The notes beneath the pieces are model-generated. The model had not been told where the DNA came from, ran no database searches, and was given only the letters and a program-made list of their open reading frames with translations. Positions 16,384-22,104 of a stretch of DNA of 22,104 nt are shown piece after piece; within the stretch, counting starts at the first letter, position 1; each line of letters starts with the position of its first letter. Both the position numbers and the translations under genes were made by a program. The DNA is from Clostridium sp. AM30-24 (GTDB taxonomy: Bacteria; Bacillota; Clostridia; Lachnospirales; Lachnospiraceae): the NCBI RefSeq assembly GCF_003480435.1, contig NZ_QUJB01000030.1:1-22104 (forward strand). Reading direction: 5' to 3'.

Positions 16384-16412
16384 TTCTGAAACAGCGGCTG
16401 CTGTCTTCAGAA
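16384..16412 (-). promoter_or_regulatory. Hairpin in the bioY leader
   Basis: In the leader of about 150 bases, TTCTGAA and TTCAGAA pair and enclose a second stem CAGC/GCTG, separated by a small internal loop. No U-tract follows, so it is not a terminator. It could stabilise the mRNA or be regulatory. Confidence 0.4.
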
Positions 16413-16444
16413 CCCGGGTGGTATTGCAAAGATGGACTTGTAGG

Positions 16445-16473
16445 AGCATAACATAGAACCTTCACATTGTCAA
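16445..16473 (-). promoter_or_regulatory. Promoter of bioY-bioD-bioA
   Basis: On the minus strand a perfect TTGACA (16468-16473), 17 bases, TATGCT (16445-16450). The -35 box lies inside the right half of the BirA-type operator. Confidence 0.75.
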
Positions 16474-16498
16474 CCTGTTATATTTATATAGTTAACAA
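16467..16498 (-). promoter_or_regulatory. BirA operator
   Basis: TTGTTAAC (16491-16498), 16 bases, GTTGACAA (16467-16474) on the minus strand. It matches the bacterial BirA site TTGTTAAC-N14-16-GTTAACAA with one mismatch. Its right half covers the -35 box, so biotin-BirA would block transcription of the operon. Confidence 0.85.
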
Positions 16499-16508
16499 TT
16501 GTTCGTGC

Positions 16509-16551
16509 AAAAAAGACACCTCCAAAACCAAATGGTCTATTCGGTGTCTTT
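16509..16551 (-). terminator. Rho-independent terminator of the GNAT gene
   Basis: On the minus strand AAAGACACC (16543-16551) pairs with GGTGTCTTT (16512-16520), followed by a run of six T (16509-16514). It is 15 bases after the acetyltransferase stop and insulates the biotin promoter. Confidence 0.8.
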
Positions 16552-16565
16552 CATCTGCATCATGA

Positions 16566-17066
16566 TTACCTGCCCCACTCAAACGCGATCCGCGGCGTTC
16601 CGTCCGGGACATAGATAATTCCGCATCTCTCAAATCCCTGTTTTTCAAGCGCTCTCTGCATAACCTTGTTGTTTTCGTGGGTGTCGATCCGGATGTGGGA
16701 TATTTTCGACTTGGCGAAGTCCATGATCCGGCCCAGGATGTTGTGGACCGTACCGTCGCTTGCGACGCGGTGGACGGCAGCGTACGGGGTGTCTGCCTTC
16801 CAGGCGCCCTGCTCGATCACAGCGTAGCATGGGTCAGCGCCGATGATGAAGGCGAAGGCGGCATGGATCACGCCGTTTTCTTCCAGAACATATAAATTTC
16901 CTGCCTCGATGTCCCCCGGGAGCAGATGCTCCGGGGCGTCCTCGCCGTCCCACTGGCTGAAGTTCCCATGGTCACGCATGAACTGGCGGGCAACGGCGTA
17001 GATCCCGTGGATCCGTGGGAGATCAGCTGGGGATGCTTTTCTTATTGTGAAGTTATCTTCTGTCAT
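16566..17066 (-). CDS. GNAT-family N-acetyltransferase
   Basis: A 166-residue single GNAT domain: N-terminal TIRKASPADLPRIHGIY, central YVLEENGVIHAAFAFI, an AVHRVASDGT strand-loop near 98-107, a HILGRIMDFA-like helix in place of the usual Q/RxxGxG/A loop, and the C-terminal SHIRIDTHENNKVMQRALEKQGFERCG typical of this family. The acceptor substrate is unknown. AGGAG lies about seven bases before the ATG. It is monocistronic, with its own promoter and terminator. Confidence 0.85.
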   Translation of the reverse strand: MTEDNFTIRKASPADLPRIHGIYAVARQFMRDHGNFSQWDGEDAPEHLLPGDIEAGNLYVLEENGVIHAAFAFIIGADPCYAVIEQGAWKADTPYAAVHRVASDGTVHNILGRIMDFAKSKISHIRIDTHENNKVMQRALEKQGFERCGIIYVPDGTPRIAFEWGR

Positions 17067-17107
17067 AGATGTTCTCCTCTTTTACGGGTAAACTGATTGC
17101 TGTTCCC

Positions 17108-17136
17108 ATTGTATCATAGTGTTTTTCACAAGACAA
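17108..17136 (-). promoter_or_regulatory. Promoter of the GNAT gene
   Basis: TTGTCT (17131-17136), 17 bases, TACAAT (17108-17113) on the minus strand, about 42 bases before the start codon. Confidence 0.55.
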
Positions 17137-17145
17137 TCTGTCTTT

Positions 17146-18216
17146 TCAGCTCCCCTGTTCCTCATACATCCGCACCAGATCCCCGATCAGCAGCACTCCC
17201 ACCGGTCCCAGGATCAGCCCCGACAATCCAAACAATTTAAGTCCCACATACATGGATACCAGCGATCCCAGCGGCGAAAGCCCCACCTGCTTCCCCATCA
17301 GTCTCGCCTCTGAGATCTGACGCAGAAAGTAGCAGACCACATAGATGCCGAAGATCACCGCTGCCTTTTTCCACGCCTTCTGAAACAGCAGCGCGACTCC
17401 CCACGGAATCAGCACTGTCCCGGCCCCCAATACCGGCAGTGCGTCCAGGATCCCGATCCCGCAGCCAAACAAAAACGAATAGGGATTTCCGATCACTGCC
17501 AGTCCGAAGATACACACGGCACTTGTTAGGAACAGAATAAACGCCTGGGTCTTCAGCCACGCGCTCACCACGGATGCGATCCGCTCTCCCACTACGAGAA
17601 ATTCCCGCCGGAATGCGGACCTGCTCCGCTTTTCCCTGATGTCATCCATCTCCTGCAGTGTCAGGAGTACTGCGACAAAATAGATAAAGAAAAGGACGAT
17701 CCCGGCGACTGCCACGCGGAGCGCAGACACGGAGCGGTCCATGAGCACTGGCATCGTGGAGTTCTTAAACATCTGCCGGACCTCTTCCACTGCTCTCCCC
17801 GCAAGCTCCACCAGCGCATCCGCCTTAAGCCCCATCTTCTGCTCCAGGAGGCGGCAGGTATCCGTAAGCCGCAGATCAAGGGCGGAAAGCCAGTCCGGAA
17901 ATCTCCGGATAAAAAGCCCCGTCTGGCTCACCACCATGCTGCCGCCCGCGTAGAGGAGTCCGAAAACAAGGCATGACATCACCAGAAGTTCGATCCCGCC
18001 GACAAGCGACACCGGCAGATGGTGCATCTCCCCCCGAAACGGCACCGCAATGCGGTTCGAGAGGAACCTGACCGACGGACGCAGAAATAGCGCCGTCCCA
18101 TACGCACATAAAAAGGGAACCACGAGGGGTAAAAGATAACGAAACGCTCCGTATACCGCACCCGTGATTCCCAGAATCAGTAGAAATTTCTTCAGTTTTT
18201 TCTCAGGACTTACCAT
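17146..18216 (-). CDS. AI-2E family transporter (YtvI-like permease)
   Basis: A 356-residue integral membrane protein of the AI-2E exporter/UPF0118 superfamily. A hydrophobic pair near 10-45 is followed by a segment near 72-100, a soluble middle part near 105-160, and about five further segments near 163-190, 222-255, 258-285, 288-302 and 312-345. The GILDALPVLGAGTVLIPWG stretch and PLGSLVSMYVGLKLFGLSGLILGPV near the C-terminus are typical of the family. The first resembles the YtvI sporulation subgroup of Bacillota. The substrate is unknown, and the autoinducer name is inherited, not evidence. A weak GGGTGA precedes the ATG; no convincing promoter is seen. Confidence 0.82.
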   Translation of the reverse strand: MVSPEKKLKKFLLILGITGAVYGAFRYLLPLVVPFLCAYGTALFLRPSVRFLSNRIAVPFRGEMHHLPVSLVGGIELLVMSCLVFGLLYAGGSMVVSQTGLFIRRFPDWLSALDLRLTDTCRLLEQKMGLKADALVELAGRAVEEVRQMFKNSTMPVLMDRSVSALRVAVAGIVLFFIYFVAVLLTLQEMDDIREKRSRSAFRREFLVVGERIASVVSAWLKTQAFILFLTSAVCIFGLAVIGNPYSFLFGCGIGILDALPVLGAGTVLIPWGVALLFQKAWKKAAVIFGIYVVCYFLRQISEARLMGKQVGLSPLGSLVSMYVGLKLFGLSGLILGPVGVLLIGDLVRMYEEQGS

Positions 18217-18434
18217 GGAATCACCCGTTTTCTGATTTGTACTTCCTTTGTACTACTCATAGTATGGGCGGAAATTCCTGCGATATGCGCGCCGCGGGAC
18301 GATTCCATAATCTGTTTTTTCCATGGTTCTTAGCAGAACATGATCATTTACAAGCCTCGACCTTTGAATCTAAAGATATTCACCTCCACAGTTGCCAATG
18401 TCACAACCTGTAGCCGAAAACAGCCCAACCAGGA
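18217..18434. other. Intergenic region of 218 bases without an assigned gene
   Basis: No U-tract terminator for the pseudouridine synthase and no clear promoter for the permease is visible here. An open minus-strand frame entering from the end of the upstream gene reads a hydrophobic stretch ending SATGCD and stops at 18370-18372. It lacks a usable start codon and ribosome binding site, so it is not called a gene. Confidence 0.4.
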
Positions 18435-19235
18435 TCAAACTTGAAACAACTGAAATGCCCCTCCGACCGGTTCTATCTCAAACGTCATTTCTTTCTTCGT
18501 CACCGGATGAAAAAAAGTCAGCGATGAAGCGCAGAGTGCGATCGACTCTCTTCCACTTCCCATATTTCCTGCTGTTCTGATACCCGGCATATTTCTATTT
18601 TCTGCTGCCTTCATGGTTCCCTGGTCTGCATTCTCTTTCTTATCAAGTTTGGCAGTTCTCACAGGCACTCCATATTTCATATCCCCATACAACGGCGTCC
18701 CATGATACGCCATCTGTACACGGATCTGGTGATGGCGTCCAGTCTTCAGCGAAATTCTCACCAGGCTCAGCTCCGTTTCCGGCATTCCGGCTATTTTCCC
18801 GTCGATCGTCTTTAATACTTCATAGGACAGCTCCGCCTTTTTTGCGCCGGTTATCCCCTTATCCACAACCTGTGAATAATTCCCGTCCGGTGTTTTCACC
18901 AGATAATCCACATAGTTATCCACCGCATCCAAAGGTCTTCCGTGGACAACTGCTGTGTAGATTTTTTTCATCTTATGGCTCTGAACCTGCTCACTTAAAG
19001 CCGCTGCCGCCCGTTTCGTTTTCGCGTACACCATCACGCCGGACACAGGCTTGTCCAGTCTGTGGATAACTCCCACATAAGGTTCCTTCCCCGGTGTGCA
19101 TGATTTGTTGATAACCAGGTGTTTTTTCACCTCGCTGACCATATCCGGTGCGAACCGCTTCGCAGCCTGGGATTCCACACCTGCAGGCTTTATGACCACC
19201 AGGATCTCGTCGTCCTCATATAATACTTTTAACAT
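18435..19235 (-). CDS. RluA-family pseudouridine synthase
   Basis: Makes pseudouridine in rRNA or tRNA. The catalytic Asp is in VIHRLDKPVSG (about residue 61), with RVSLKTGRHHQIR-like RISLKTGRHHQIRVQ near 170-184 and PLYGDMKYG near 191-199. There is no N-terminal S4 domain, so the target is not evident; short RluA-type proteins of this kind occur in many Clostridia. Between KYG and the final strand IALCASSLTFFHP there is an added Lys/Asn/Gly-rich stretch of about 40 residues absent from typical members. The ATG at 19233-19235 is used; a TTG directly before it is slightly better spaced from AAGGGG and may be the real start. Confidence 0.87.
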   Translation of the reverse strand: MLKVLYEDDEILVVIKPAGVESQAAKRFAPDMVSEVKKHLVINKSCTPGKEPYVGVIHRLDKPVSGVMVYAKTKRAAAALSEQVQSHKMKKIYTAVVHGRPLDAVDNYVDYLVKTPDGNYSQVVDKGITGAKKAELSYEVLKTIDGKIAGMPETELSLVRISLKTGRHHQIRVQMAYHGTPLYGDMKYGVPVRTAKLDKKENADQGTMKAAENRNMPGIRTAGNMGSGRESIALCASSLTFFHPVTKKEMTFEIEPVGGAFQLFQV

Positions 19236-19249
19236 CAAAATATTTCCCC

Positions 19250-19278
19250 TTGCATATTTTTATCGTAAGTGGTATAGT
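19250..19278 (+). promoter_or_regulatory. Promoter upstream of the hemolysin III gene
   Basis: TTGCAT (19250-19255), 17 bases, TATAGT (19273-19278) on the plus strand. It would give an unusually long leader of about 225 bases before the gene at 19512. Confidence 0.5.
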
Positions 19279-19291
19279 ATATTCAAATGTG

Positions 19292-19325
19292 ATACGTAGT
19301 TTTTAAAACTACATGTCGTATTTTA
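19292..19325 (+). promoter_or_regulatory. Leader hairpin with a short U-tract (attenuator-like)
   Basis: ATACG (19292-19296) pairs with CGTAT (19317-19321), with an inner stem GTAGTT/AACTAC. TTTT follows on the plus strand. It lies only a few bases after the predicted transcription start, so it could act as an early terminator or a 5' stabiliser. Confidence 0.35.
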
Positions 19326-19511
19326 AATATTCACTTTAACTTTGAAACCAGACCCTGCGTTCATTTGCTGCAATGATCTGAAATTTGTCCGCCACAACCT
19401 ATTATCGCAGATCCATATCGGACTAATTCATTTCATACAGTCACGCACATTCTGATTTCCAATATTTTCCCTGTTCAACACAGGCTATCCCGCATGATTG
19501 GAGGAATGATT

Positions 19512-20168
19512 ATGGAACTGAAAATAAAAGATCCCGGAAGTGCGCTGACCCACTTTATTGCCATGCTGGCCGCTATGATCGCCGCAACGCCGCTTTTGAT
19601 CAAGGCCGCGTCTGTCCCTGGAACCATGCATATAAAGGCTCTCAGCATCTTCATCGTCAGTATGATCCTGCTCTACGCCGCAAGTACCGTCTATCACACC
19701 TTCGATATCTCGGAACATGTCAATAAAATTCTCCGAAAGATCGATCACATGATGATCTTCATCCTGATCGCCGGAACCTACACTCCGGTGTGCCTGATCG
19801 TTCTCGGAAACAAGTCCGGATACCGGATGCTGTCTCTGGTATGGGGCATCGCCATCGTGGGCATCATCATCAATGCCCTCTGGATCAACTGCCCGAAGTG
19901 GTTCTCCTCCGTGATCTATATTGCGATGGGCTGGGTATGCATCATGGCGATCCGCCAGATCGTGGCAGCACTCACACCAGCGGCCTTTGCATGGCTGCTC
20001 GCCGGCGGCATCATCTATACCATCGGCGGTGTGATCTATGCACTGAAATTACCGATCTTCAACTCAAAGCATAAAAATTTCGGCTCCCACGAGATCTTCC
20101 ATCTCTTCGTCATGGGTGGAAGCTTCTGCCATTACATGATGATGTATGGGTATGTGGCTGCCGCGTAA
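19512..20168 (+). CDS. Hemolysin III family (PAQR-like) membrane protein
   Basis: A 218-residue protein with seven hydrophobic segments, of the hemolysin III/YqfA branch of the PAQR superfamily. The expected metal-site residues are present: Ser and His in ASTVYHTF (near 57-64), Asp-His in RKIDHMMIFILIAGTYTP (near 75-92), and a C-terminal HEIFHLF with a further His in FCHYMMM. Membrane hydrolase activity is known for relatives, but true haemolysis is not implied. The start is ATG 19512, with GGAGGA six bases upstream; an in-frame ATG six codons earlier precedes that site. It ends at a good terminator. Confidence 0.9.
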   Translation: MELKIKDPGSALTHFIAMLAAMIAATPLLIKAASVPGTMHIKALSIFIVSMILLYAASTVYHTFDISEHVNKILRKIDHMMIFILIAGTYTPVCLIVLGNKSGYRMLSLVWGIAIVGIIINALWINCPKWFSSVIYIAMGWVCIMAIRQIVAALTPAAFAWLLAGGIIYTIGGVIYALKLPIFNSKHKNFGSHEIFHLFVMGGSFCHYMMMYGYVAAA

Positions 20169-20192
20169 GATGATCTGCAACGACATCATCTA

Positions 20193-20381
20193 TCATATTT
20201 TCATTCTCCGGCGCGGTGTAAAAACCGCGCCATTTTTCATCTCTAAATCTAATACTGCATCCAATAATCCCTGATTACTCCCCTTGCTCTCAACGCTTAA
20301 TTTATCATCAAAGAAAAGTTGATCAACCAATTTCCAGAAATGAAGCCCAGCACCGGTGTCTTCTGTCCATAAATACTTCAT
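20193..20381 (-). pseudogene. Truncated second gene of an accessory two-gene unit
   Basis: An open frame of 62 residues beginning MKYLWTEDTGAGLHFWKL. The first about 48 residues look like real protein (FFDDKLSVESKGSNQGLLDAV). The last part reads through the GC-rich terminator hairpin of the neighbouring gene and ends in an Arg-rich run, which is not natural coding sequence. The 3' part of the gene is therefore probably lost, with the break near 20225-20245. The ATG follows the stop of the upstream frame by one base, with GAGGAG seven bases before it, so the two genes were translationally coupled. The DNA is more AT-rich than the housekeeping genes. I do not recognise a named family with confidence. 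Confidence 0.5.
20210..20237 (+). terminator. Rho-independent terminator of the hemolysin III gene
   Basis: Perfect 8-pair stem GGCGCGGT/ACCGCGCC with a 6-base loop, then ATTTTTC on the plus strand. The truncated minus-strand frame at 20193-20381 reads straight through it. Confidence 0.82.
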
Positions 20382-20382
20382 G

Positions 20383-20721
20383 TCACAGCTCCTCTTCCAG
20401 TGTTATCTTATTATTATCGAACTTCAAAACCTTAAAACTCTTATCTGAGACATTCAATCCATCGCAATTTCGTAAGAAAAGCATATATTGATTTGATGTT
20501 TCAAAATTAATAAATTTTCTAACTTCATCATTCATCAGATTATCCGCATTATCTACCACAATAAAACTATCTCTGCAGCGCTTTATTGCTTCCGAAAAAT
20601 TATCTGACCTGTAATTAAATAATCTGATCGCCCTGTACTCATCTGTAAGCCTTACATCTTTACTGATGTGCGATAAAGAAGTAATAGAAGTGTAAAAAAT
20701 TTTGCCGTTCCTATCCAGCAC
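20383..20721 (-). pseudogene. 5'-truncated gene, possible P-loop ATPase-like protein
   Basis: A 112-residue frame that needs a GTG start (20719-20721) with no ribosome binding site. A Walker B-like DSFIVVDNAD (51-60) is present, followed by NQYMLFLRNCDGLNVSD near 77-93. No Walker A is present, as expected if the first part of an ATPase is missing. The frame stays open upstream into the end of the recombinase region, consistent with a junction near 20715-20745. The second gene follows by one base. The missing 5' part could lie on the far side of the mobile element, outside the window. The function is unknown; the ATPase idea rests on one motif. Confidence 0.5.
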
Positions 20722-20801
20722 TTGCGCATTGTGTCGGACAGGTCGGGCGGGTATTGGGGCAAGTCCGCCTTGCCAACAAAAGAATAATAAATCTCAATGT
20801 C

Positions 20802-22104
20802 CTACCTACGGGTCTTGTTCTCGTCATAGCTGCACTCATGCACAACGAGTTTCTCTAGAAACTCCCGCAACAGAGTAGGGGTAAGTTCTTCAAAGCTGGT
20901 ATGCCGCCGAACAACATTCATAAACTTTTCTGCGTTCACGGTGGCTTCCTGTGCTTTGGAAAGCTCCGCTTGGATAGCAGCGGCTCTTTCTTTCAGCTCC
21001 CGTTGTTCTGCTTCATAGTCTGCCGACAGCTCTGTGAAACGCTCGTCTGATATGCGCCCGGTCACGCTGTCCTCATACAGCCGCTTGAAGATAGCGGATA
21101 ACTCGGCTATACGTTTCTCGGTGGCTTCCAGCTCCTTTTTCTTGGCGGCGTTCCTGCGCTTGCCCCCGTCCTCGTTCTGCTCAATCAAGAGCTTCATAAA
21201 CCGAGCTTCATGCTTTGCCGCATAGCTTGTCACTTTCCGCAGATTGGAGAGTACGCCAGCGGTCAAGAGGTCGGTGCGGATAAAGTGCGCCGTACAGTCA
21301 TGGGTGCGTTTCTTGTAGTTGCCGCAGATATAACAGTCCTGCTTGCGCTTGTCCGTCTGGTATCGCTGCTGGTACATGACGCTGCCGCAGTCCGCACAGA
21401 ACAGTATGCCGGAGAACAAGCCCACTTCATCATAGCGGTTGGGGCGTTTGCGCTGCTTGCGAAGTTCCTGCACCCGTTCCCATGTCTGGGTGTCTATGAT
21501 AGGCTCGTGGTGGTTCTCGAAAATCACTTGCTTTTCCAGGGGATTTTCTACACTGTGCTTGACTTTGTAAGAGAGCTTTTCTGTCTTGAAGTTTACCAGA
21601 CAGCCTGTGTATTCCCGGTTTTCAAGGATATGCACAACGGTATTGGTCGCCCACTTGCACTCATAGCCGGGGTGGTAGCGGCGGGTGCTGCCCGTCCTAC
21701 GGTATTCCAGCGTCCCCGGCGTGGGGATTTGCTGCTCTGTGAGCATACGGGCTATCTTGGTCGGACCGTTCCCGGCAAGGCAGAGGTTGTATATCTGCTT
21801 GACTACGGGTGCGGATTCCTCGTCAATAATGAAATTTTCGTCCTCGTCCATGAGGTAGCCATACACAGGCTTGCTTGTGATGGGCTTGCCACTCATGCCT
21901 TTTGAGCGTTTTACTGCTTTGATTTTCTTGCTCGTATCTCTCACCAGCCATTCGTTAAAGATATTCCGCAGCGGGGCAAAGTCATTGTCGCCCTGTGCGC
22001 TGTCCACTCCGTCATTGATAGCGATGAAGCGGACACCTTTCTGTGGGAAAATCATTTCCGTGTACATTCCCACTTACAGGTAGTTTCGCCCTAACCTCGA
22101 CATA
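20802..22104 (-). pseudogene. Large serine recombinase (TnpX-like), broken by in-frame stops and cut by the window edge
   Basis: Site-specific recombinase for excision and integration of a mobile element. Only the end of the catalytic resolvase domain is in the window: MSRLGRNYL, then a stop TAA at 22074-22076, then VGMYTEMIF in the same frame. Next come the recombinase domain (KPVYGYLMDEDENF, IARMLTEQQIPTPG), a zinc ribbon with CADC and CYICGNYKKRTHDC, a coiled coil, and a C-terminal DUF4368-like end. A second stop, TAG at 20802-20804, is followed in frame by DIEIYYSFVGKADLP, the usual family continuation, and the frame runs on to 20652. Relatives carry Gln at both stop positions. Without suppression the longest product starts at GTG 22073 (423 residues) and lacks the catalytic serine. 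Confidence 0.85.

Noticed and set aside
16412..16426. GGGTGGTATTGC on the plus strand, similar to the conserved T-box sequence
   Set aside because: It is on the strand opposite to the biotin operon; there is no following terminator or plus-strand gene, and the match is partial.
21210..21905. A 231-codon plus-strand frame opposite the recombinase
   Set aside because: It mirrors the recombinase reading frame; no start signal and no recognisable protein.
1..22104. CRISPR array, tandem repeats, diversity-generating repeats or a gene cluster for a peptide natural product
   Set aside because: No repeated spacer pattern, reverse transcriptase, precursor peptide or modification enzyme was seen in any part of the window.

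Overview
The window is a stretch of Bacillota chromosome, most likely from Clostridia and probably Lachnospiraceae-like. Pointers are a MetA with the acetyl-CoA-type residue, AGGAGG-type ribosome binding sites, TTGACA/TATAAT promoters with 17-base spacers, a DUF5688-like protein, a split ThrE exporter, a Fur-like box before feoAB, a BirA-type operator before bioY, and a TnpX-like large serine recombinase. These are family-level recognitions made by eye; no species assignment is possible.

Layout, left to right. Bases 1-39 look like the end of an IS3-family insertion sequence lying mostly outside the window. Next is a minus-strand operon, rluF-type pseudouridine synthase > ligA > metA (4029 to 160), with its own promoter and overlapping genes. 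A tRNA-Arg(CCG) with its own promoter and terminator lies upstream. A C39-like cysteine peptidase (minus) and queA (plus) diverge at about 5.0-5.2 kb. A small cupin gene (minus) and a DUF5688-like gene (plus) diverge at about 6.8-7.0 kb. The DUF5688-like gene converges stop-on-stop with a two-gene ThrE/YjjP-YjjB exporter. feoA-feoB (ferrous iron uptake) and uvrB (excision repair) follow, both on the minus strand. The biotin operon bioY-bioD-bioA has a BirA-type operator on its promoter and a strong terminator. Then come a GNAT acetyltransferase, an AI-2E/YtvI-like permease, an RluA-family pseudouridine synthase (all minus) and a hemolysin III/PAQR membrane protein (plus).

The right end, from about 20.2 kb, is accessory DNA. 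An AT-rich remnant of a two-gene unit (a protein with a Walker B-like motif, then a short second protein) is cut off on both sides. It lies between the hemolysin III terminator and a large serine recombinase. The recombinase reading frame is broken by two in-frame stops, TAA at 22074-22076 and TAG at 20802-20804. Both fall where relatives carry glutamine, and recognisable recombinase sequence continues past each. The simplest reading is a decayed mobile element that landed in, or next to, an older accessory locus.

Most of the window is ordinary housekeeping. The observations most worth a second look are the broken recombinase and the locus it interrupts, a LigA with unusual substitutions at NAD-contact positions, and the partial biotin operon joined to a vitamin importer. 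I found no convincing new multi-gene system; the truncated two-gene remnant is the nearest candidate.
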